Assembly: GCF_013626205.1 (NCBI RefSeq) | Contig: NZ_QHJE01000001.1 | Coordinates: 1,964,501-2,028,500 of the forward strand | Source: Hyphomicrobium methylovorum | GTDB taxonomy: Bacteria; Pseudomonadota; Alphaproteobacteria; Rhizobiales; Hyphomicrobiaceae | DNA: 64,000 nt | Direction of reading: 5' to 3' | In this document: in pieces, positions 53,337-64,000 of the stretch | Position numbering within the stretch: the stretch's first letter is position 1 | How the letters are laid out: each line of letters begins with the position of its first letter | Translations under genes and position numbers: made by a program | The notes under the pieces: generated by a model | Told to the model about the DNA's origin: nothing | What the model saw: only the letters and a program-made list of their open reading frames with translations | Database searches by the model: none

Positions 53337-54377
53337 TCAGGGAGCCCATGTCAGATCGAGCGTGGCGGTTGCCGGGGCGAGCGCTTCGTAGCCGCGAGCG
53401 ATCATGCGCCCTTCCTTGGCATCAGCGACCATGGCGATGCGGGTAAAATCATTGAGAATAGGCGTCTGAAGGCACGGAAACTCGGGATCGAAGACGATCG
53501 GCATTTCGGCCATCATGCAGGCGCGCTCGGGGCTTTTTTCGCCACGTGGGCGGCCATGCCAGCCAGCCGATTGCCAATGGTTGGCGGCGACGTGGTCCCC
53601 GTCGCGTATGCGCGCTTCGCGTTCGGTCCGTTCGATGACGGCCGTTTCGCGTGGCTCCAGCCCGGCGAGTGTGAAAATGCCGGGCGTCGCGATCGGACTA
53701 TCCGCCAACATGCGGCGCGCCTCAGCGAATGAGGTTGCCGTTTCGACGACGTGACGCAGAAGATGTGCGGGTGTTGGATAGGGCATGCGCCAGACGCGGC
53801 GACGATTTGCAGCCCAGTCGAGATAGAAGAGGCCGCTGCTCTTGCGCATCGGGGCTTGATTGAGGGAGGCGGAAAAGCGTCCCGGCGCCATGACTTGAAG
53901 GACGCCGCTGTATCCCGGCCAGGTGATGAGCGCGAACGGTCCTGCCGGTGCGCCCGTGACCTTCGCGCAGACGATGTTGGCGCCGAGGCCGGGCGTGCGC
54001 CAGTCCAGGACGCGCATCAGGCGCGCCGAGCGGCCATCGGGCGACGGGGCGGCGCGGCAGGTACAACCCCACTCGTAGTTGACGGAAAAGAAGTAAGCGC
54101 CGGGGCGGCCGAGGGTCTTCGCTATGGCGTCGATCTCTGGCAGGTGAGCGTTATTCCAGCGGGCGAGCCATGCGCGGGATACCGCGTCCAGGGCCTTCAG
54201 AGCGCTCTTCGGATAGCGGTGCGAGGCCGTGTCGAGCAGGGCGTTTGCGCGATCGGCGGCAGCGGCGAGCGTCTCCAGCGGAAAAGCAGGTCCGGTTTCA
54301 ATAATTGGAACATCCGGAAGGGGCGCGGCGGCGCGGCTGGCCCCTGTTGCCATAGGGAGCTCGTGGTGTGATGACAT
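53337..54377 (-). CDS. acid-ceramidase/NAAA-like Ntn hydrolase
   Basis: A 346-residue protein resembling N-terminal-nucleophile amidases of the acid ceramidase and N-acylethanolamine amidase group. The key segment is YEWGCTCRAAP with Cys105 as the probable nucleophile (C-T at the new N-terminus), followed by RVLDW (122–126), corresponding to the conserved Arg-x-Leu-Asp-Trp of this family. Later ALITWPGYSGVLQVMAPGRFSASLNQAP and DHVAANHW fit the Ntn sandwich. Activation would require cleavage before Cys105. No signal peptide was seen. Substrate and activity are unproven. Confidence 0.7.
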   Translation of the reverse strand: MSSHHELPMATGASRAAAPLPDVPIIETGPAFPLETLAAAADRANALLDTASHRYPKSALKALDAVSRAWLARWNNAHLPEIDAIAKTLGRPGAYFFSVNYEWGCTCRAAPSPDGRSARLMRVLDWRTPGLGANIVCAKVTGAPAGPFALITWPGYSGVLQVMAPGRFSASLNQAPMRKSSGLFYLDWAANRRRVWRMPYPTPAHLLRHVVETATSFAEARRMLADSPIATPGIFTLAGLEPRETAVIERTEREARIRDGDHVAANHWQSAGWHGRPRGEKSPERACMMAEMPIVFDPEFPCLQTPILNDFTRIAMVADAKEGRMIARGYEALAPATATLDLTWAP

Positions 54378-54521
54378 GTAGCTCCTGTGGCCCCTTATCT
54401 CGTCGCCTTTTGTAGAGCGGATGTAAGCTCCGGGAAGGCCAATACAAAGTGCCAGCCCACGCGTCTTTTTGCGGGTGCGTTACACTCTTTCGATGGCTAA
54501 GGCCGAAATGCCGCACGGCGA

Positions 54522-54550
54522 TTGACAAGGTAGCTCAGTTCGACAATAAA
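54522..54550 (+). promoter_or_regulatory. candidate sigma-70 promoter for rplU–rpmA
   Basis: TTGACA (54522–54527) followed 17 bases later by AATAAA (54545–54550) is the best -35/-10 pair in the 332-base gap. The rest of the gap (54378–54709) holds no gene apart from the leader hairpins listed next. Confidence 0.45.
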
Positions 54551-54642
54551 CCGGCCTCTGCTCACGCGCGGGAAAAATCCCCCGTGGGACAACGCGCTGC
54601 CCGAGGCTTGGTGCCGAAATATTAACGGCATCCCTTTGAAGT

Positions 54643-54694
54643 CCATCGGTTTTTTCGATGGCGCCACAGGGCGCGGAAACAGGCCTGAAAGGCC
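54643..54694 (+). ncRNA. triple-hairpin 5' leader of rplU (candidate r-protein autoregulatory structure)
   Basis: Three hairpins lie in succession just upstream of the AAGGA of rplU. They are CCATCG/CGATGG (54643–54661, loop of U residues), GCGCC/GGCGC (54661–54674) and GGCCT/AGGCC (54682–54694). The last ends 15 bases before the ATG. Ribosomal protein operons are commonly controlled by such leaders. Confidence 0.45.
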
Positions 54695-54709
54695 GAAAGG
54701 ACTTGAATT

Positions 54710-55024
54710 ATGTACGCTGTCATCAAGACGGGCGGCAAGCAATACCGCGTTTCCAAGGACGATCTCGTCACCATCGAACGCGTGGCGGGCGACGCCGGCG
54801 CGAAAGTTGAATTCGATCAGGTGTTGATGGTCGGAACCGGTGCCGACGTAAAAATCGGCGGACCGATCGTTTCGGGCGCGAAAGTTGTTGCTGAACTCGT
54901 CGAACATTCGCGCGGGCCGAAGATCATCGCTTTCAAGAAGCGCCGCCGCAAAAATTCACGCCGTAAGAAGGGCCACCGTCAGGACCTTTCGATCGTGCGC
55001 ATCACAGACATCTCGGGCGCGTAA
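54710..55024 (+). CDS. rplU: 50S ribosomal protein L21
   Basis: A 104-residue ribosomal protein. MYAVIKTGGKQYRVSKDD at the start is diagnostic, and KIIAFKKRRRKNSRRKKGHRQ (shown in part) gives the basic L21 end. GAAAGGACTTGAATT precedes the ATG. It forms the conserved pair with rpmA, 31 bases downstream, and is followed by a GNAT gene and obgE. Confidence 0.98.
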   Translation: MYAVIKTGGKQYRVSKDDLVTIERVAGDAGAKVEFDQVLMVGTGADVKIGGPIVSGAKVVAELVEHSRGPKIIAFKKRRRKNSRRKKGHRQDLSIVRITDISGA

Positions 55025-55055
55025 GTCGTCGCCGTATTATCCAAGGATCTGAGCA

Positions 55056-55328
55056 ATGGCACAGAAAAAGGCAGGCGGCTCGACACGTAACGGCCGCGAT
55101 TCAGAAAGCAAACGCCTCGGCATCAAACGCTACGGCGGTGAAGCTGTCATTCCGGGCAACATTCTTTGCCGCCAGCGTGGAACGCAGTGGCATCCGGGTT
55201 CGGGCGTCGGAATGGGTACGGACCATACGATCTTCGCCGTCGAAGAAGGCACCGTCCAGTTCGATACCAAGCGCAACGGCCGGATCTACATCTCCGTAAA
55301 GCCCACCAAGGCTGTCGCAGCGGAATAA
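55056..55328 (+). CDS. rpmA: 50S ribosomal protein L27
   Basis: A 90-residue protein with the hallmark start [19 protein letters not shown] and [19 protein letters not shown] (in part), [15 protein letters not shown]. No N-terminal propeptide is present, so it is not of the Firmicutes cleavable type. It follows rplU by 31 bases. Confidence 0.98.
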   Translation: MAQKKAGGSTRNGRDSESKRLGIKRYGGEAVIPGNILCRQRGTQWHPGSGVGMGTDHTIFAVEEGTVQFDTKRNGRIYISVKPTKAVAAE

Positions 55329-55399
55329 CCGCTCCAGCAGTGGATCCAAGATTTTGGCTTGCGAATTGGGGGTGGCCTTGCCGCTCCCTTTTTGCATTT

Positions 55400-57009
<1,610 letters not shown>

Positions 57010-57117
57010 GGTTGGTACGTTTGTACTGATGCATCGCTTGCGGGCTGTGGTCAGTTTGCGCACAATCTGATTCCGTCGACTGCCCTCCCGCCATGTCAAT
57101 GAAGAAAAAGGAATTAG

Positions 57118-58212
57118 ATGGTCCATTCTGCCAAGACGCCCCTTTGGTCCTGGGCGTTGCCCATTCTCGGTATCCTTCTCTTCGGTGCCACAACCGTAAT
57201 CGGGTTCGGTGAGGATTTCGCCTCTCGCCCGGAAAGTATCGCTCTCGCTGTTCTCGCCATTCCGCTCTTGATCGGCGCGGTGTTCGCGGCCGTCTATCAT
57301 GCGGAGGAAATAGCCCACGCGACCGGTGAGCCTTTCGGCACGTTGGTTCTTACGATCGCCGTTACCGTTATCGAGCTCGCGCTTATTCTGTCTCTGATGG
57401 CAACGGGTAAAGCTTCGCCGACGCTTGTTCGCGACACCGTCTTCGCCGTCGTTATGATCATCGTGTGCGGCTTGGTGGGTTTATGTATCGTCGTCGGTGG
57501 CTTGCGCTATCGTCAGCAGAGGTTCGATGTCACCTCGGCGAAGATCTATCTCGCGGTTCTCATTGTTCTCGTTACGCTCACGACGATATTGCCAAATTAT
57601 ACGCATGCCGCTCCCGAGGGGCTTTATTCGTTCGGGCAGCTTGCCTTCATCAGTGTTTCGATTTTGGCTCTGTATGGAGTCTTTCTGTACACGCAGACGG
57701 TCTTGCACCGAGATTATTTCACGGGTGATTTTAATTCGGATGCGTCTCCGCCAACCGGTGGAAAGTTCTTCAAATCGCTGATCCTGTTATGTCTGGCGCT
57801 GACGACAGTCGTCGTGCTTGCGAAGCTGTTTGCCATTCTGGCGAACGTTGGCGTTGCTTCAATCGGGGCGCCTCCAGGCGTCACTGGCGTCTTGATCGCG
57901 CTTATCGTTCTCACGCCGGAAGCAATTTCCGCTGTCAGGGCCGCCAGCCGGGACGACCTGCAGAAGAGTGTGAATCTTGCGCTTGGCTCGTCGCTGGCAA
58001 CGATCAGTCTCACTGTGCCGGCGATCGCATTTGTGAACATTTTTCAGCAGGTGCCACTCGTTCTCGGTCTGGAACCGAGGGACGTCACGTTGCTCGCAAT
58101 GACGCTCGCGGCGAGCATTTTGACGTTTGGAACAGGCCGCACGAATGTGTTGTTCGGCTTCCTGCACCTCGTGATGTTCGGGACGTTTATGTTCCTCGCT
58201 TTCGTCCCATAG
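57118..58212 (+). CDS. calcium/proton antiporter (ChaA/CaCA family)
   Basis: A 364-residue membrane protein of about 10–11 helices arranged as two repeats. Each repeat has an acidic alpha region: VTVIELALILSLM (first) and LTPEAISAVRAASRDDLQKSVNLALGSSLATISLTVPA (second, in part), the conserved Ca2+/cation antiporter pattern. The ChaA-like members export Ca2+ or Na+ in exchange for protons. ATG 57118 follows AAAAAGGAATTAG. Confidence 0.9.
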   Translation: MVHSAKTPLWSWALPILGILLFGATTVIGFGEDFASRPESIALAVLAIPLLIGAVFAAVYHAEEIAHATGEPFGTLVLTIAVTVIELALILSLMATGKASPTLVRDTVFAVVMIIVCGLVGLCIVVGGLRYRQQRFDVTSAKIYLAVLIVLVTLTTILPNYTHAAPEGLYSFGQLAFISVSILALYGVFLYTQTVLHRDYFTGDFNSDASPPTGGKFFKSLILLCLALTTVVVLAKLFAILANVGVASIGAPPGVTGVLIALIVLTPEAISAVRAASRDDLQKSVNLALGSSLATISLTVPAIAFVNIFQQVPLVLGLEPRDVTLLAMTLAASILTFGTGRTNVLFGFLHLVMFGTFMFLAFVP

Positions 58213-58310
58213 GGCGGGATTGAAGGCTCAGCCGATTGGTAAAGGATTTCCTGGTAAGCGGGATCGCGTATTCCCCTTGCCCGGATATGGAACCTGCGGA
58301 TAAGGCATGC

Positions 58311-59513
58311 ATGGATTTAACCGCAGGTACCTCCCTAGAGTCCGATATGGTTCGCACGCAGACATCCGAAGCTACCCTTGCGGCCGCACGCGCGCGCTGG
58401 GGTGACGCGCGCCGTATCGTCGTCAAGATCGGTTCGGCGTTGCTGACGGACCGTGAGACGGGTCGGCTCAAGTCGGATTGGCTTAACTCGTTCATGGACG
58501 ACGTTGCTGAGCTGGCGAAGGCTGGCAAGCAGATCGTGCTTGTCTCATCAGGATCGATCGCGCTCGGGAGACATGCGCTCAAGCTGCCGAAGGGTGTGCT
58601 TGCTCTGGAGCAGAGTCAGGCGGCAGCCGCGGTCGGGCAGATCAGTCTTGCGCATTCTTATCAGGAGACGGCTGCGGCGCGCGGACTGACGGCGGCGCAA
58701 ATTCTGTTGACGCTTGGCGACACCGAGGAACGTCGCCGCTATCTCAACGCGCGCAATACGATTGAGGTTCTGCTGTCTCTCAAAGCCATTCCCGTCGTCA
58801 ACGAGAATGACAGCGTGGCCACGGCGGAAATTCGTTACGGCGACAACGATCGGCTTTCGGCGCGCGTGGCGTCGATGGTTTCGGCGGATTGCCTCGTGCT
58901 GCTCTCGGACATCGATGGGCTTTATACTGCGCCGCCTTCCGAAGACGCGAATGCGAAGCATATTCCTATCGTCAACGAGATCACGGCCGAGATCGAGGCG
59001 ATGGCCGGAGACGCGGGAACGGAGCTGTCCAAGGGCGGTATGAAGACCAAGATCGAGGCGGGCAAGATTGCCCTCTCGGGCGGTACGCACATGGTCATCA
59101 CCACAGGCAAAATTCTTAATCCGCTGCGCGCGATTTCCGAGGGCGGCCGCGTGACGTGGTTCGTGGCGAAATCCGATCCCGTCGCAGCGAGAAAGCGCTG
59201 GATTTCGGGCCAGCTTGTACCGAACGGACAGGTGTTTCTGGATGCGGGCGCGGAAAAGGCCCTGTTTTCAGGAAAGAGCCTGTTGCCCGCCGGCGTGACC
59301 CGCGTCGAAGGCGTATTTGACCGGGGCGACGCCGTTACCCTACGTTCAGCGACCGGCAGTGAACTCGGCCGCGGCCTCATTGCCTATTCGGCAGACGACG
59401 CGCGTCGTATCATCGGCAAACGGTCGACTGAGATCGCCGCTATCCTCGGTTACGAGGGGCGTGACACGCTCATTCACCGGGACGACATGGCGCTGACAAG
59501 GAGCCAGCGATGA
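58311..59513 (+). CDS. proB: glutamate 5-kinase
   Basis: ProB makes gamma-glutamyl phosphate for proline synthesis. [11 protein letters not shown] marks the start of the amino-acid kinase domain, [14 protein letters not shown] the catalytic glycine loop, and [19 protein letters not shown] the end of that domain. A C-terminal PUA domain ([15 protein letters not shown]) is present, as usual. Start codons 58287, 58311 and 58347 are in frame; 58311 has AAGG 5 bases upstream. The stop overlaps proA (ATGA), consistent with translational coupling. Confidence 0.95.
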   Translation: MDLTAGTSLESDMVRTQTSEATLAAARARWGDARRIVVKIGSALLTDRETGRLKSDWLNSFMDDVAELAKAGKQIVLVSSGSIALGRHALKLPKGVLALEQSQAAAAVGQISLAHSYQETAAARGLTAAQILLTLGDTEERRRYLNARNTIEVLLSLKAIPVVNENDSVATAEIRYGDNDRLSARVASMVSADCLVLLSDIDGLYTAPPSEDANAKHIPIVNEITAEIEAMAGDAGTELSKGGMKTKIEAGKIALSGGTHMVITTGKILNPLRAISEGGRVTWFVAKSDPVAARKRWISGQLVPNGQVFLDAGAEKALFSGKSLLPAGVTRVEGVFDRGDAVTLRSATGSELGRGLIAYSADDARRIIGKRSTEIAAILGYEGRDTLIHRDDMALTRSQR

Positions 59514-60796
59514 ACACGGTAGACCGCATCAATCGCGATACAGCGGATCAGATGCGCCGCATCGGCGAAGCTGCGAAGAGCGCAAGCCGGCGGCTTGGTG
59601 TTGCGACTTCTGAAGAGAAGAACAACGCGCTTCTTGCTGCAGCGAAGGCGCTGCGCGAGTCGACGCCAAAAATTCTCGAAGCAAACGCCAAGGACATTGA
59701 AGCGGCCAAGGCTGCGGGACGGCCTTCTGCATTCGTCGACCGGCTGCTGCTGAACGAAAAGCGCGTCGAAGGCATTGCGAAGGGGCTTGAAGAAATTGCA
59801 GCGCTGCCTGACCCGGTCGGCACTGTGCTCGCGGAATGGGATCGGCCCAATGGCCTGAAGTTCCAGCGTGTGCGCGTGCCGCTCGGCACCGTCGGCATCA
59901 TCTATGAGAGCCGTCCCAACGTCACTGCGGATGCGGGTGCATTGTCGCTCAAGGCTGGCAATGCTTCGATCTTGCGTGGCGGCTCTGAAAGCCATCATTC
60001 AAGCGTTGCTATTCACGCGGCGCTGGCTGCGGGTTTGAAGGCTGCCGGGCTGCCGGAAGCCGCTATTCAGCTCGTACCGACGACGGACCGTGAGGCGGTT
60101 GGGCTTATGCTGCGCGGGCTCGACGGGGCTGTCGATGTCATCGTTCCGCGCGGTGGAAAGAGCCTCGTGCAGCGCGTACAAGACGAGGCGCGTGTGCCTG
60201 TGTTCGCGCATCTCGAAGGCATCTGCCACACGTACGTCGATCAGGGAGCGGATCTCAAGATCGCGGTGCCGCTGGTGGTCAACGCCAAGATGCGCCGCAC
60301 GGGAATTTGCGGCGCGACCGAGTGTCTTCTCATCGACAAGAACTCGCGCGCCGATCTTGCTACGCCGCTCATTTCGGCACTTTTAGACGCCGGATGCGAG
60401 GTTCGCGGTGACGAAGCTGCGCAAAAGGTAGATGCGCGCGTCAAGGCCGCGACGGAAGCCGACTATGGCAAGGAGTTCCTGGAGGCGATTATCGCGGTGA
60501 AGTCGGTTGATGGCGTGGATGGCGCAATCGAGCACATCGCGCGTTACGGTTCGCAGCACACCGACGCAATCATCACCGAATGCGAAGGGACAGCGGAACG
60601 CTTTCTCAATCGTGTGGATTCCGCAATCGTGCTCGTCAACGCTTCAACGCAGTTCGCGGATGGCGGTGAATTCGGTTTCGGTGGCGAAATCGGCATTGCG
60701 ACCGGCAAGATGCACGCGAGAGGCCCGGTTGGAGTCGAGCAGTTGACGAGCTTCAAATACAAAGTGCGCGGTACCGGTCAGACGCGGCCGGTTTGA
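59510..60796 (+). CDS. proA: gamma-glutamyl phosphate reductase
   Basis: ProA reduces gamma-glutamyl phosphate to glutamate semialdehyde. The 428-residue NADP-dependent aldehyde dehydrogenase family enzyme has [20 protein letters not shown] (in part), RGGSESHHS and the catalytic Cys in [17 protein letters not shown]. The C-terminus ends [14 protein letters not shown]. It overlaps proB by 4 bases, giving a two-gene operon with nadD further on. Confidence 0.97.
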   Translation: MNTVDRINRDTADQMRRIGEAAKSASRRLGVATSEEKNNALLAAAKALRESTPKILEANAKDIEAAKAAGRPSAFVDRLLLNEKRVEGIAKGLEEIAALPDPVGTVLAEWDRPNGLKFQRVRVPLGTVGIIYESRPNVTADAGALSLKAGNASILRGGSESHHSSVAIHAALAAGLKAAGLPEAAIQLVPTTDREAVGLMLRGLDGAVDVIVPRGGKSLVQRVQDEARVPVFAHLEGICHTYVDQGADLKIAVPLVVNAKMRRTGICGATECLLIDKNSRADLATPLISALLDAGCEVRGDEAAQKVDARVKAATEADYGKEFLEAIIAVKSVDGVDGAIEHIARYGSQHTDAIITECEGTAERFLNRVDSAIVLVNASTQFADGGEFGFGGEIGIATGKMHARGPVGVEQLTSFKYKVRGTGQTRPV

Positions 60797-60821
60797 GCGC
60801 ATGCGGATGAGGCTTCTTTAA

Positions 60822-61475
60822 TTGGCGCGCAAGATACCGCCGCAGGATTTCGGTTCAATCCGCGTCCGGACTCCCGATTGTCATCCCGGCCAGCGGATCG
60901 GCATCATGGGCGGTTCGTTCAATCCTCCCCATGATGGGCATCGGATCGCGGCCGAGGCAGCTATCAAGCGACTTCGGCTCGATCAGCTTTGGTGGCTGAT
61001 TACGCCCGGCAATCCGCTCAAGACAGGCAATGGGTCTGGGGCACCCGGGATCAATGGCCGTCGCGATCTCGTGCGCGCGTTCGCGCGCGGGCCGCGAATG
61101 AAGATCACCAGTTTCGAGCATGAGCTCGGCACGCGCTACACGGCGGGAACGCTTGCGTTTCTCAAGCGGCGGCATCCCGCGGTGCGCTTCGTCTGGGTAA
61201 TGGGCGCCGACAATCTGGCGACGTTTCATCGGTGGCAGCATTGGCGCGATATCGCGTCGACGATGCCGATCGCGGTGGTGGACCGTCCGGGTTGGCGCCA
61301 TGCGGCTCTTGCCTCTCCTGCCGCGCAGGTCCTGGCGAAATTTCGCCTGTCGGAGACCGACGCGCCGCTACTGGTGAACCAAAAGCCGCCTGCGTGGTTG
61401 ATTTTGACGACCCGGCTTTCGAGCCTTTCGTCAACCGCTTTGCGCAACGCAACACCGGATGTGGTAAAGCGATAA
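60822..61475 (+). CDS. nadD: nicotinate-nucleotide adenylyltransferase
   Basis: A 217-residue NadD that converts nicotinate mononucleotide and ATP to deamido-NAD. Nucleotidyltransferase motif GGSFNPPHDGHRI is present, with the typical LITPGNPLK, VMGADNL and SSTALRN. The start is TTG 60822 with GAGG about 9 bases upstream; ATGs in the GGSFNPP region are too far downstream. It follows proA by 25 bases and precedes rsfS in the usual alphaproteobacterial order. Confidence 0.95.
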   Translation: MARKIPPQDFGSIRVRTPDCHPGQRIGIMGGSFNPPHDGHRIAAEAAIKRLRLDQLWWLITPGNPLKTGNGSGAPGINGRRDLVRAFARGPRMKITSFEHELGTRYTAGTLAFLKRRHPAVRFVWVMGADNLATFHRWQHWRDIASTMPIAVVDRPGWRHAALASPAAQVLAKFRLSETDAPLLVNQKPPAWLILTTRLSSLSSTALRNATPDVVKR

Positions 61476-61584
61476 CCGCGCATGTCATTGATTTGAAAGA
61501 CATTTTTGTGACAATCGCCAAGGGAAATTCATTTGCCGAGTTTGGCGATGGCGATTACTATCTTACATGTCCGGAATCGTCCGG

Positions 61585-62049
61585 ATGGCACGCGGGACCA
61601 GACAGCAAAGGATGTTTGCCCTGATTCGACCTACAACAGAGGCCGCCCGTAAGGGTTCCTCTCACGCCCAGTCCGCCGCCAAGGCGTCGGATTCGGCCAA
61701 TCTTCTTGCCGATGTCGTTCACTGGCTGGACGAAGCGAAGGCTGAGGAGATCATTACTATCCCCCTCGAAGGCAAATCCGCACTCGGCGATTTCATGGTG
61801 GTCACGTCTGGCCGCAATGATCGTCACGTTGCGGCCATCGCTGAGCAGCTTCGCGAGAAGTTGAAGGCGCGTGGCGAGGCGCGTGTGCGGGTGGAAGGCC
61901 TAAGCGCTTGCGATTGGGTGCTCATCGATACGGGCGACATCATCGTTCACGTCTTCCGTCCCGAGGTTCGTGAATTCTACAACCTCGAAAAGATGTGGCA
62001 GGCGGAGATTCCGCCGAATGCGTCGCTCGCCGATAATTCGCAGCACTGA
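61585..62049 (+). CDS. rsfS: ribosomal silencing factor RsfS
   Basis: About 154 residues. RsfS binds L14 and prevents subunit joining during slow growth. The domain starts near residue 40 with VHWLDEAKAEEIITIPLEGKSALGDFMVVTSGRNDRHVAAIAEQL (identified in part), and continues with DWVLIDTGDIIVHVFRPEVREFYNLEKMW (in part), the characteristic end. Starts at 61567, 61585 and 61612 are in frame; 61585 has GGA 9 bases upstream. Confidence 0.95.
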   Translation: MARGTRQQRMFALIRPTTEAARKGSSHAQSAAKASDSANLLADVVHWLDEAKAEEIITIPLEGKSALGDFMVVTSGRNDRHVAAIAEQLREKLKARGEARVRVEGLSACDWVLIDTGDIIVHVFRPEVREFYNLEKMWQAEIPPNASLADNSQH

Positions 62050-62103
62050 CGGCGAAGTGAAGGCCCGCTCAATTTCGGCCGATGCGTTTTCCGGCAGGTG
62101 ATC

Positions 62104-62589
62104 ATGCGTGTTGTGATCGGAGCCGTCGGCAAGCTGAAAGATGCTGAAGAGCGGGCGATGTGTGAGCGCTATATGAAGCGCTTCAACGGAGCGGGGCGAG
62201 CCATTGGGCTGGGTCCGCTCGATGTTCACGAATTTTCCGAAAGCCGCGCGCAAAGCGCTGACGAACGCAAACGCGACGAGGCATCCCGTTTATTGAAGGA
62301 TGTGCCCGCGGGGGCGTTCATCGTTGCACTCGATCCTGGCGGACGCTCCCTCGATAGCGAGGCATTTGCTGCGCTCATCCGCGACAAGCGCGATGGCGCG
62401 ACGAAAGCAACGGCGTTTCTGATTGGCGGCCCGGACGGTCACGGGCGGAGCGTGTTGGACGATTCATCGATCTTGAAACTGTCTCTCGGTGCGCTGACGC
62501 TGCCGCACGGACTAGCGCGTGTCGTTCTGCTTGAGCAGATCTACAGAGCCGCTACGATACTTTCCGGACATCCCTATCATCGCGCGTGA
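62104..62589 (+). CDS. rlmH: 23S rRNA (pseudouridine1915-N3)-methyltransferase
   Basis: A 161-residue SPOUT methyltransferase acting on helix 69 of 23S rRNA. It has VIGAVGKLKDAEERAMCERYMKRF-type start, VALDPGGRSLDSEAFAALI, AFLIGGPDGHG (the SAM-binding knot) and LPHGLARVVLLEQIYRAATI at the C-terminus, with HPYHR. ATG 62104 follows AGGTGATC at 6 bases. Confidence 0.97.
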   Translation: MRVVIGAVGKLKDAEERAMCERYMKRFNGAGRAIGLGPLDVHEFSESRAQSADERKRDEASRLLKDVPAGAFIVALDPGGRSLDSEAFAALIRDKRDGATKATAFLIGGPDGHGRSVLDDSSILKLSLGALTLPHGLARVVLLEQIYRAATILSGHPYHRA

Positions 62590-62626
62590 TTAGGATGGGT
62601 AACTAAAGCAACCGAGGGGAAATCGC

Positions 62627-63133
62627 ATGGACTCGCTGTCTAAGTGTTGTTTTCCGCCGATCGTCGGGCCCGAGGCTCGAATTCTCGTTCTCGGTACTTT
62701 GCCGGGTGAGGAGTCGCTTAGGCTTCAACAGTACTATGGTCATTCGCGAAATCATTTCTGGCCGATCATCGCTGAAGTTTGCGGTGAAAAACTTCCGAGC
62801 GAATATTCGGATCGAATTGCGATGGTGATGCGAAGCAGGATTGCTCTCTGGGATGTCCTAAAGAGCGCGGTTCGCGACGGGACAGCCTTGGATTCTGCAA
62901 TCGCCAACGAGTGTGCAAATGACTTTGCATCCTTTTTTCGTGAGTATCCGAAGATACGAACGATCGCGTTTAATGGAAATAACGCGCTGAAGTTCTTCAG
63001 GCGTCATGTGCAGAAAACTCAGGATCTACCTGCTGATCTCGTTTTCCTAGAAACACTGCCTTCCACGAGCCCCGCCTATGCTCGGCAGCTCAGCGAGAAA
63101 ACTGCGCGTTGGCAGAACGCGTTCTCTGCATAA
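62627..63133 (+). CDS. DNA-deoxyinosine glycosylase (UDG superfamily)
   Basis: A 168-residue base-excision glycosylase that removes deaminated bases such as hypoxanthine. The family signature is ILVLGTLPGEESLRLQQYYGHSRNHFWP (in part), with Asn in HSRNHFW for the catalytic pocket, and IAFNGNNALKFF later. ATG 62627 follows GAGGGGAAATCGC. It belongs to the hypoxanthine-DNA glycosylase group rather than true uracil glycosylases, judging from the QYY...N pattern. Confidence 0.85.
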   Translation: MDSLSKCCFPPIVGPEARILVLGTLPGEESLRLQQYYGHSRNHFWPIIAEVCGEKLPSEYSDRIAMVMRSRIALWDVLKSAVRDGTALDSAIANECANDFASFFREYPKIRTIAFNGNNALKFFRRHVQKTQDLPADLVFLETLPSTSPAYARQLSEKTARWQNAFSA

Positions 63134-63154
63134 ATTGTGCGCCGAATATCGGCG

Positions 63155-63988
63155 TCAGAACCGTCGGGCGAAGTAGTCGCTGGCGAATTCGGGGAGCAGG
63201 CGGCGCATTGCGGCGGCCATGTAGGTCGGAACGGTTACGTAGTAGTGGCGGCGCGGTCGTGAGCTTTCAACTGCGTGCACGAGGCGTTTCGTAACTGCTT
63301 CCGGTTCGAGCTTGAAACGGTTTGTGCCGCCCGCTTGGAACGCTTCGAGGCGTTCGCGATAGGCGGTGCGATGGGGCGAGTTATCGATATCGATCGTCTC
63401 GACAAGGCGCGCGGCGACGTGTTCGACGAAGCGTGAGCGAATGGGGCCTGGGTCAATCAGGGATACTGAGATTCCCGATCCTTCGAGTTCCAGCCGCAGG
63501 GCCGTCGTCAATGCTTCAAGTGCAAATTTCGAAGCGCAGTACGCGCCGCGATATGGGGCCGAGACGAGACCGAGCACGGAAGAGCAATTGACGATGCGTC
63601 CTTCGCCGTTCTTGCGCATCGCCGGGATGAGGCGGCGCGTGAGATCATGCGTGCCGATGACGTTGACTTCAAACTGTTCTCGCAACAGTGCCGGCGACAG
63701 GTCTTCGACGGCGCCGGGTTGGCCGTAAGCGGCGTTGTTGAAAAGAGCTGTGAGGCTGCCGCGCGTCAACTCAAGGGCGCGTATGGCGCAGGTCGCGATT
63801 GACTGAGGGTCGTTGAGTTCCAGGCGTAGCGCGTCAACGCCATCAAAGTTTTTCAAGCGAGCGATGTCGTCTGCTGTTCGGGCCGTCGCGATGACGCGCC
63901 AACCCCGCTCTCGCATCGTGTGCACCGCTGCACGCCCGATTCCAGACGAACATCCCGTGATGAGAATTGATCGTGTCATTTCGCCCAT
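63155..63988 (-). CDS. short-chain dehydrogenase/reductase
   Basis: A 277-residue SDR. It has TGCSSGIGRAAV (cofactor loop), NNAAYGQPGAVEDL, NCSSVLGLVSAPYRGAYCASK (Ser and Tyr-x3-Lys catalytic residues, in part) and DPGPIRSRF. The C-terminus ends in a helix of aromatic/basic residues (MRRLLPEFASDYFARRF). ATG 63988 has GGAG 5 bases upstream. The substrate is unknown. Its start lies 12 bases before the end of the window. Confidence 0.92.
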   Translation of the reverse strand: MGEMTRSILITGCSSGIGRAAVHTMRERGWRVIATARTADDIARLKNFDGVDALRLELNDPQSIATCAIRALELTRGSLTALFNNAAYGQPGAVEDLSPALLREQFEVNVIGTHDLTRRLIPAMRKNGEGRIVNCSSVLGLVSAPYRGAYCASKFALEALTTALRLELEGSGISVSLIDPGPIRSRFVEHVAARLVETIDIDNSPHRTAYRERLEAFQAGGTNRFKLEPEAVTKRLVHAVESSRPRRHYYVTVPTYMAAAMRRLLPEFASDYFARRF

Positions 63989-64000
63989 CGAAACTCCGGT

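Overview
The window looks like chromosomal DNA of an alphaproteobacterium of the order Hyphomicrobiales, most likely Hyphomicrobium or a close relative. This is inferred from gene content and order: argH divergent from tlpA; dapD–dapE; rplU–rpmA–GNAT–obgE followed by proB–proA–nadD–rsfS–rlmH; DUF2852, DUF3309, zf-CHCC and PhnA-like proteins; and TTAA-N7-TTAAC boxes that match the CtrA consensus. No database search was possible, so family names rest on motifs recognised by eye.

Layout. 1–5.4 kb: argH (partial), tlpA, lysine biosynthesis (dapD, a membrane protein, dapE), a methyltransferase and an HU protein. 5.6–9.4 kb: an SDR oxidoreductase whose start region appears frameshifted, a divergent ArsR-type regulator with a nearby dyad, and an atypical bifunctional penicillin-binding protein. 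9.4–14.7 kb: a 30-residue membrane peptide and a two-gene unit made of a 1122-residue protein with two different P-loop NTPase modules and a winged-helix-like partner; this is the best candidate here for an undescribed system. 15–34.6 kb: mainly envelope genes (CAP lipoprotein, flippase, DD-carboxypeptidase, L,D-transpeptidase, extensin-like protein, amidase, EptA-like lipid A transferase, pentapeptide protein) mixed with an MFS transporter fused to a winged helix, an aldo/keto reductase, MarC, NUDIX, a flavin monooxygenase, a TetR regulator and a TerB–DnaJ protein.

34.6–45.5 kb: many small secreted or membrane proteins of unknown function, csaA, NADP-type gdhA, a secretory lipase and a TonB protein. 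45.5–52.6 kb: an accessory stretch with a TonB-dependent siderophore receptor, a HAD phosphatase, an arylsulfatase and its probable formylglycine-generating enzyme. It ends in two truncated genes meeting tail to tail (a Crp/Fnr regulator and a bile-acid/Na+ symporter), which looks like a deletion scar. A tRNA-Ser(CGA) gene follows.

53–64 kb: conserved housekeeping genes. L21 and L27 follow a structured leader, then Obg, a Ca2+/H+ antiporter, proline synthesis (proB–proA), nadD, the ribosome silencing factor, RlmH, a DNA glycosylase and a short-chain dehydrogenase. No CRISPR array, insertion sequence, prophage or rRNA gene was seen. Several start codons were moved inward from the longest open frame because of a visible ribosome binding site or signal peptide; each entry says so.
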